DNA of 10,720 nt from Planctomycetota bacterium (lineage in GTDB: Bacteria > Planctomycetota > B129-G9). Positions 7,503-10,720 of this stretch are shown here, one piece after another. The position numbers and the translations under genes were made by a program. The DNA lies in the NCBI GenBank assembly GCA_030622295.1, contig JAUXGI010000017.1, forward strand, positions 1 through 10,720, written 5' to 3'. Every line of letters begins with the position of its first letter. The stretch's first letter is position 1. The notes below the pieces were generated by a model that was not told the DNA's origin, did not search any database, and worked only from the letters and a program-made list of their open reading frames with translations.

Positions 7503-8199
7503 CGCCTTCTGCCTTTATCGCGGCATCGGAAATTATGAGGCCCTCCTTTATCGTTATCATTCTTTGGGCCTGCGAGGCGACATCCCGTTCGTGTGTCACC
7601 AGGAGAACGGTGGTTTTCTGTTCCATGTTTATCTGTTTCAGCAGGTTGATGATATCGGTGCCGGTGTGAACGTCCAGGTTGCCCGTGGGTTCATCAGCCA
7701 GGAGTATTCGCGGGCTGTTGATAATCGCCCGGGCGATCGCCACACGCTGGCACTGTCCCGCCGACAGTTGATTGGCCCGCTGGTTTACCTTGTCTGCCAG
7801 CCCCACGAGACCAAGGCTGGTTTCCGACTTCTTGCGCGCTTCCGGCCACGAGGCATCTGCAAAAAGCAGCGGCACCATGACGTTGGCCAGGGCGGTCTGC
7901 AGGGGCTGCAGATGAAAGGACTGAAAGATGAAGCCGATGGACCTGTTGCGGAACAAAGACAACTCCCTGTCACCGGCGCTGGTTATATCATGACTGTCCA
8001 CCAGCACCGACCCTTCGGTGGGCTGGTCCAGGCCGCCTATCATGTTGAGGAGGGTGGTCTTGCCGGAACCGGATTCTCCTACGACTGCGACGAACTCGCC
8101 TTCCTCGATTTCCAGATTGACGTTGTCCAGGGCAGCCAGTTGTTCGCCGGCAGCGGTCCGGTATATCTTGGACACGTTCTTTAGTGATATGATGGCCAT
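7486..8199 (-). CDS. ABC transporter ATP-binding protein (MacB/LolD type)
   Basis: This 237-residue ATPase drives the permease encoded immediately downstream. All nucleotide-binding motifs are present: Walker A GESGSGKT (41-48), Q-loop glutamine (Q93) in GFIFQSFHL, signature LSAGQ (145-149) followed by CQRVAIARA, Walker B ILLADE (165-170) with the D-loop PTGNLD, and the switch histidine H203 in VTHE. The sequence resembles LolD/MacB/FtsE ATPases. The signature is LSAGQ rather than the consensus LSGGQ, a mild change that leaves the second glycine in place. The ATG at 8199 has only a distant purine run (ggagaaaagga) upstream. It has a good promoter of its own, which suggests that it starts the ABC-ABC-ribD transcription unit. 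Confidence 0.95.
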   Translation of the reverse strand: MAIISLKNVSKIYRTAAGEQLAALDNVNLEIEEGEFVAVVGESGSGKTTLLNMIGGLDQPTEGSVLVDSHDITSAGDRELSLFRNRSIGFIFQSFHLQPLQTALANVMVPLLFADASWPEARKKSETSLGLVGLADKVNQRANQLSAGQCQRVAIARAIINSPRILLADEPTGNLDVHTGTDIINLLKQINMEQKTTVLLVTHERDVASQAQRMITIKEGLIISDAAIKAEGDENKQ

Positions 8200-8241
8200 A
8201 GGCTCGAAAAAATCCTTTTCTCCGCAAAGATCAACCAGTCT

Positions 8242-8269
8242 ATTATAGCAAAGCCCTTAACCCCCGCAA
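8242..8269 (-). promoter_or_regulatory. Sigma-70-type promoter for the ABC-ribD unit
   Basis: Read on the minus strand, TTGCGG (8269-8264) is followed after 16 bases by TATAAT (8247-8242). A TG one base before the hexamer makes it an extended -10. Transcription would start near 8235, about 35 bases before the ABC ATPase ATG at 8199. Confidence 0.6.
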
Positions 8270-8290
8270 TGTTTTTATGTTTAACCCGAC

Positions 8291-8326
8291 GACGGGGCCG
8301 GGCCCTGCCCCGTCTTTTTCCTTTTT
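8291..8326 (+). terminator. Strong hairpin plus T-tract, in plus-strand orientation
   Basis: Stem gacggggc (8291-8298) pairs perfectly with gccccgtc (8307-8314) around an 8-base loop, followed on the plus strand by ttttt-cc-ttttt (8315-8326). This is an intrinsic-terminator shape for transcription running rightward, opposite to the genes on both sides. On the minus strand the hairpin comes just after the eamA-like stop codon (8325-8327), but the T-tract is then an A-tract before the stem. It may block antisense transcription into eamA-tilS, or may simply serve as a 3' stabilising hairpin for the eamA message. Confidence 0.5.
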
Positions 8327-8867
8327 ATCGGACGTCCATCGAGTTACCTTCCGGCGAATTGTCCCCGGAAGTCATCTCGCGGTTGTGTGCGGGCTGTTTC
8401 AAGGCGTGCTCATCCGTGTACTTGTACGTCACAAGGAATATACCCCCCGCTATCAGCAGGGTGCCAAGCAGCCTGAGCAGTATGCCGCGTATGTCAAGAC
8501 TCGGCGCTTCGGAGGGGAAAAACACCATTACGGCAAAGAACGTCACCACGGGATAAAGCGACAGCAGCGGGACGTATGTCTGCAAGTGCGTTCGCTCAAA
8601 GCCGTGGTAATAGAAAATCATTGCCAGACAGCCCGCGCTCAATCCGCCCGCGCCCACCAGCAGGAATGCCTTCAGGTTGAAGGTTTCGCGCAGGGCGCCG
8701 ACCTTGCCGGTGATGAGCAGTCCCGCCGCGAGAAAGGCGATTACAAAGGCTGTCCTGTAAGACAGCAGCACAATGGGGTCGGGCTTTTCCTTGAACGCCG
8801 CCTTCTCGAAAAGCGGGGAAATCCCCCAGAAAAAAATGGCGCCGCATGCCAGTAGGAGTGTCTTCAT
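8325..8867 (-). CDS. Half-size EamA-domain (DMT superfamily) membrane protein
   Basis: This 180-residue membrane protein has about five predicted hydrophobic segments (roughly 2-20, 32-53, 67-87, 97-117 and 128-148) and a hydrophilic C-terminal tail of about 30 residues. The start MKTLLLACGAIFFWGISPLFEKAAF and the segment YPVVTFFAVMVFF before a final helix resemble one EamA repeat. Most DMT-family metabolite exporters have two such repeats in about 300 residues. A single-repeat protein would have to dimerise. I prefer the ATG at 8867 over one at 8885, because 8867 overlaps the tilS stop as ATGA, a common sign of translational coupling. The substrate is unknown. There is no trace of a second repeat in the following spacer, so I see a native short form rather than a frameshift, but this is not certain. 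Confidence 0.75.
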   Translation of the reverse strand: MKTLLLACGAIFFWGISPLFEKAAFKEKPDPIVLLSYRTAFVIAFLAAGLLITGKVGALRETFNLKAFLLVGAGGLSAGCLAMIFYYHGFERTHLQTYVPLLSLYPVVTFFAVMVFFPSEAPSLDIRGILLRLLGTLLIAGGIFLVTYKYTDEHALKQPAHNREMTSGDNSPEGNSMDVR

Positions 8868-10342
8868 GTCGCATATCCCGAGCATTTCAGTAAGAGAAGA
8901 CGTTTTGTCCCGCGTGTAACCTTCACCCGGTCGTCAATCCTGTGTCCCACGACCCATATTATCCCCTTGCGGTCGGCCACGATGGGCACGTGGAGTCTCT
9001 CTGCGGCGGGCACCCCGCGTCCGGCGAGGAACTCCAGCACTTTCTTGCGCCCCGGCGCCCCCAGCGGCCGGAACCTGTCCCCCGGTCTTGGAAAGCGCAC
9101 CTTCAAAGGCGGTGAAACCCTGTCCGCGTCCACCACTTCGCTCCACCCGTCACGCTCGGCGGGCTTGAGACGGCGCGTACTTTCAAGACAGGATACCTCC
9201 ACCTTGCCGCCGGGGAGTCTCGCGCTTCCGCCCACGGCCAGCGTTGCCGATTTGCGCGAGGGCGTCTCGCGGCCCTTCACTTCTTTCTCCCTTTGCAGAC
9301 GTATGGATTCCCCGTCCCTGACCGCGACCATTCCCGGCAGGTGCAACTGCCTGCCGCCGCAGCCCCGCGCCATCTCCATGAGGGCCGAATAATGCTTCCG
9401 GCTGAAGCGTTTCAACGGCACGCCTGCGTTCTCGAATATCCGCTTCAGGAGCATCTGCGCCCAGGCCTCGGGCTGGTTGGCCAGAGCGGCCGCCGGCACA
9501 TCCAGTTTGCCCTCCCTTTTCCACGCCTGCGAGGCACCCGTTTGCGCGGCAATCTTTTGGAGACCCATAGACGCTTCAATCGCTTCGGACCATTGCCGGG
9601 CAATGTCCGCCAGGCGCAGGAGCGCCTCATCCACCGACGGGTTGTATTTCTCCCGAAGGAGCGGCAGCAGTTCGTTACGCAGGCGGTTGCGCATGAATTC
9701 CGTCCCCAGGTTGCTCGTGTCGGTACGATACGGCACGCCTCTTTCATGCAAATAGGCCAGGATTTCGCTGCGGCGTGTGGTCAGAAGGGGCCTGACGATG
9801 GCGGCGGTCTTCCCGCCCGAGCCGAGGTCCATGCGCCGTACGGGCGGTATGCCCACAAGGCCCGCAACGCCCGTGCCGCGCAGGATACGGTGCAGGACCG
9901 TCTCGGCCTGGTCGTCAGCCTGGTGTCCCAGCGCTATGACGACCGGCGCGCGGGGGGATTTCCGAGCGAGCGCAAGCGCCTCCGCCCTGAAGACTTCGTA
10001 GCGCACGTAACGCGCTGCTTCCTCCAGTGAGATGCCGCGCCTGCGCGCGACGCAAGGCACATCGACGCGCTTTACGACAAGGGGCACCCCCAGGTCCGCA
10101 GCGAACTCCCTGCAGAAAAGGGCGTCGGCGTCGGCCTCCCGGCCCCTTATGCTGTGATTAAGGTGTACGGCGCTCAGCGCCACGTCTATTCGGCCCGACT
10201 CATTGAGCATGTGCAGGATTCCGAGCAGAGCCACGCTGTCCGGCCCGCCGGACAGTCCGGTGAGCACACGGCCGCTCCGCGGCAACATGCCGTGCCGCTC
10301 GGCGTATTCCAGCGTTCTGCGCAGGATGCCTCTAATTCGCAT
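8864..10342 (-). CDS. tilS: tRNA(Ile)-lysidine synthetase TilS
   Basis: TilS attaches lysine to C34 of the CAU-anticodon tRNA-Ile using ATP, so that it reads AUA as isoleucine; it is usually essential. The 492 residues are a full-length form. The PP-loop SGGPDS (31-36) and GHQADDQAETVLHRILRGTG (139-158) mark the N-type ATP pyrophosphatase domain, with RNRLRNELLP at 218-227 further along. The C-terminal TilS domain is present (about 410-490), with RFPRPGDRFRPLG and a RLHVPIVAD stretch. The frame could extend to 10429, but I choose ATG 10342. It gives MRIRGILRRTLEYA, has AGGAG 8 bases upstream (10355-10351), and the promoter at 10367-10395 would lie inside the longer version. The stop overlaps the eamA-like start. 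Confidence 0.97.
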   Translation of the reverse strand: MRIRGILRRTLEYAERHGMLPRSGRVLTGLSGGPDSVALLGILHMLNESGRIDVALSAVHLNHSIRGREADADALFCREFAADLGVPLVVKRVDVPCVARRRGISLEEAARYVRYEVFRAEALALARKSPRAPVVIALGHQADDQAETVLHRILRGTGVAGLVGIPPVRRMDLGSGGKTAAIVRPLLTTRRSEILAYLHERGVPYRTDTSNLGTEFMRNRLRNELLPLLREKYNPSVDEALLRLADIARQWSEAIEASMGLQKIAAQTGASQAWKREGKLDVPAAALANQPEAWAQMLLKRIFENAGVPLKRFSRKHYSALMEMARGCGGRQLHLPGMVAVRDGESIRLQREKEVKGRETPSRKSATLAVGGSARLPGGKVEVSCLESTRRLKPAERDGWSEVVDADRVSPPLKVRFPRPGDRFRPLGAPGRKKVLEFLAGRGVPAAERLHVPIVADRKGIIWVVGHRIDDRVKVTRGTKRLLLLKCSGYAT

Positions 10343-10350
10343 GGTTTGAA

Positions 10351-10355
10351 CTCCT
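10351..10355 (-). promoter_or_regulatory. Shine-Dalgarno of tilS
   Basis: AGGAG on the minus strand lies 8 bases before the ATG at 10342. It decides this start over an upstream in-frame ATG at 10429. Confidence 0.7.
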
Positions 10356-10366
10356 ATGAGGGAACA

Positions 10367-10395
10367 AGTGTATTCCGGGCATATTCCCGCGTCAA
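10367..10395 (-). promoter_or_regulatory. Sigma-70-type promoter of tilS
   Basis: On the minus strand TTGACG (10395-10390) and TACACT (10372-10367) are separated by an optimal 17 bases. Transcription would begin near 10360, leaving a leader of about 18 bases that contains the AGGAG site. Confidence 0.6.
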
Positions 10396-10442
10396 TACTA
10401 TTTGGCGGAGTGGCGAGAAGATGAACCAATCCAATTCCGCGA

Positions 10443-10522
10443 GGGGACAGTCACCATCTATCCGCCTCAGGCGGACTGGCCCCGATAAATCGGGGCTGCG
10501 CTCCGTAATGGTGACAGTCCCC
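10443..10522. repeat. 80-base modular multi-hairpin repeat element
   Basis: Outer arms ggggacagtcaccat (10443-10457) and atggtgacagtcccc (10508-10522) pair with one mismatch. The pairing continues outward with gcga/tcgc after a one-base bulge. Two perfect hairpins sit inside: tccgcct-c-aggcgga (10461-10475) and gccccgat-aa-atcggggc (10479-10496). The result is a cloverleaf-like fold. The first inner hairpin is the same module as in the element at 4908-4971, although the outer arms differ. It lies between the tilS promoter and the rightward promoter at 10631, in a spacer with no supported gene. Confidence 0.65.
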
Positions 10523-10630
10523 GTCGCTGGCGGGCCCACAGGCTTACCACGACAATCTGCCGAAATACCCGAAAATTCTACCCACATTTCTGACGTGCAC
10601 CCCAATTGTCTCGGCGGCGGGGGAATTTCT
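10523..10630. other. Spacer without recognisable features
   Basis: This is part of the 378-base gene-free stretch from 10343 to the right edge. I see no supported reading frame, RNA gene or strong repeat here. Confidence 0.4.
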
Positions 10631-10658
10631 TTGACTTTGGGCGAGAGTGTGGTATCAT
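10631..10658 (+). promoter_or_regulatory. Rightward sigma-70-type promoter leading out of the window
   Basis: TTGACT (10631-10636) and TATCAT (10653-10658) are 16 bases apart, and TG at 10650-10651 makes an extended -10. Transcription would start near 10665. Only about 55 bases of the transcript are inside the window. They include a weak hairpin cagaaa/tttctg (10669-10674, 10683-10688) and an ATG at 10711 that could begin the next gene. No protein can be recognised from the remaining codons. Confidence 0.5.
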
Positions 10659-10720
10659 CCGCCCCCTTCAGAAAAAAGAGGGTTTCTGCAAGGGTGGATT
10701 TCGCCTGAAAATGCCGGATC

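Noticed and set aside
6684..7538. 284-codon plus-strand open frame opposite the ABC permease
   Set aside because: The minus-strand permease has clear MacB/FtsX features and overlaps its ATPase gene. The plus-strand frame shows no start signal or domain.
10343..10429. 29-residue N-terminal extension of TilS from an upstream ATG
   Set aside because: A good promoter and an AGGAG site lie inside it, and the TilS fold begins normally at 10342.
10154..10708. Plus-strand open frame crossing the tilS 5' end and the right spacer
   Set aside because: It runs through the tilS coding region, the repeat element and the promoters. It has no ribosome-binding site and no recognisable domain.
1..10720. CRISPR array, tRNA or rRNA genes
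   Set aside because: No regularly spaced direct repeats and no cloverleaf with tRNA-consensus loops were seen. The cloverleaf-like folds found are stacked palindromes in spacers.

Overview
The window is a GC-rich stretch of bacterial chromosome. TilS, bifunctional RibD and a MacB/LolD-type ABC pair point to Bacteria. A V/A-type ATPase instead of an F-type cluster, together with intergenic spacers full of modular palindromes, would fit an uncultured lineage such as the PVC/Planctomycetota-Omnitrophota range. That placement is a guess from general character, not from a diagnostic gene.

The left part (about 1-4735, plus strand) holds part of a rotary V/A-type ATPase operon: catalytic subunit A, non-catalytic subunit B (GTG start overlapping the stop of A), and central-stalk subunit D. 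A universal-stress-protein-like gene follows. Subunit D is separated from B by 168 bases and has its own extended -10 promoter. The other ATPase subunits (I, K, E, C, F, G) are not in the window; they may lie to the left or elsewhere.

The middle spacer (4736-4997), between the convergent uspA-like and ribD genes, has a pyrimidine-rich stretch and then a 201-base segment bounded by perfect 19-base inverted repeats. Inside it sits a second, nested palindromic element (4908-4971).

The right part (4998-10342) reads on the minus strand. From right to left the genes are tilS (tRNA-Ile lysidine synthetase), a half-size EamA-domain membrane protein translationally coupled to it by an ATGA overlap, an ABC ATPase, its MacB/FtsX-type permease (17-base overlap), and ribD (riboflavin biosynthesis). 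Convincing sigma-70-like promoters are visible before tilS and before the ABC ATPase, so this is probably two transcription units: tilS-eamA and ABC-ABC-ribD.

The right-end spacer (10343-10720) contains the tilS promoter, an 80-base modular hairpin element, and a plus-strand promoter pointing out of the window. I see no gene body in its last 60 bases.

The coding content is ordinary housekeeping. I found no defence system, CRISPR array, toxin-antitoxin pair, biosynthetic cluster or RNA gene. The most unusual content is the family of modular intergenic palindromes that share a TCCGCCTCAGGCGGA-type hairpin inside different outer inverted repeats.
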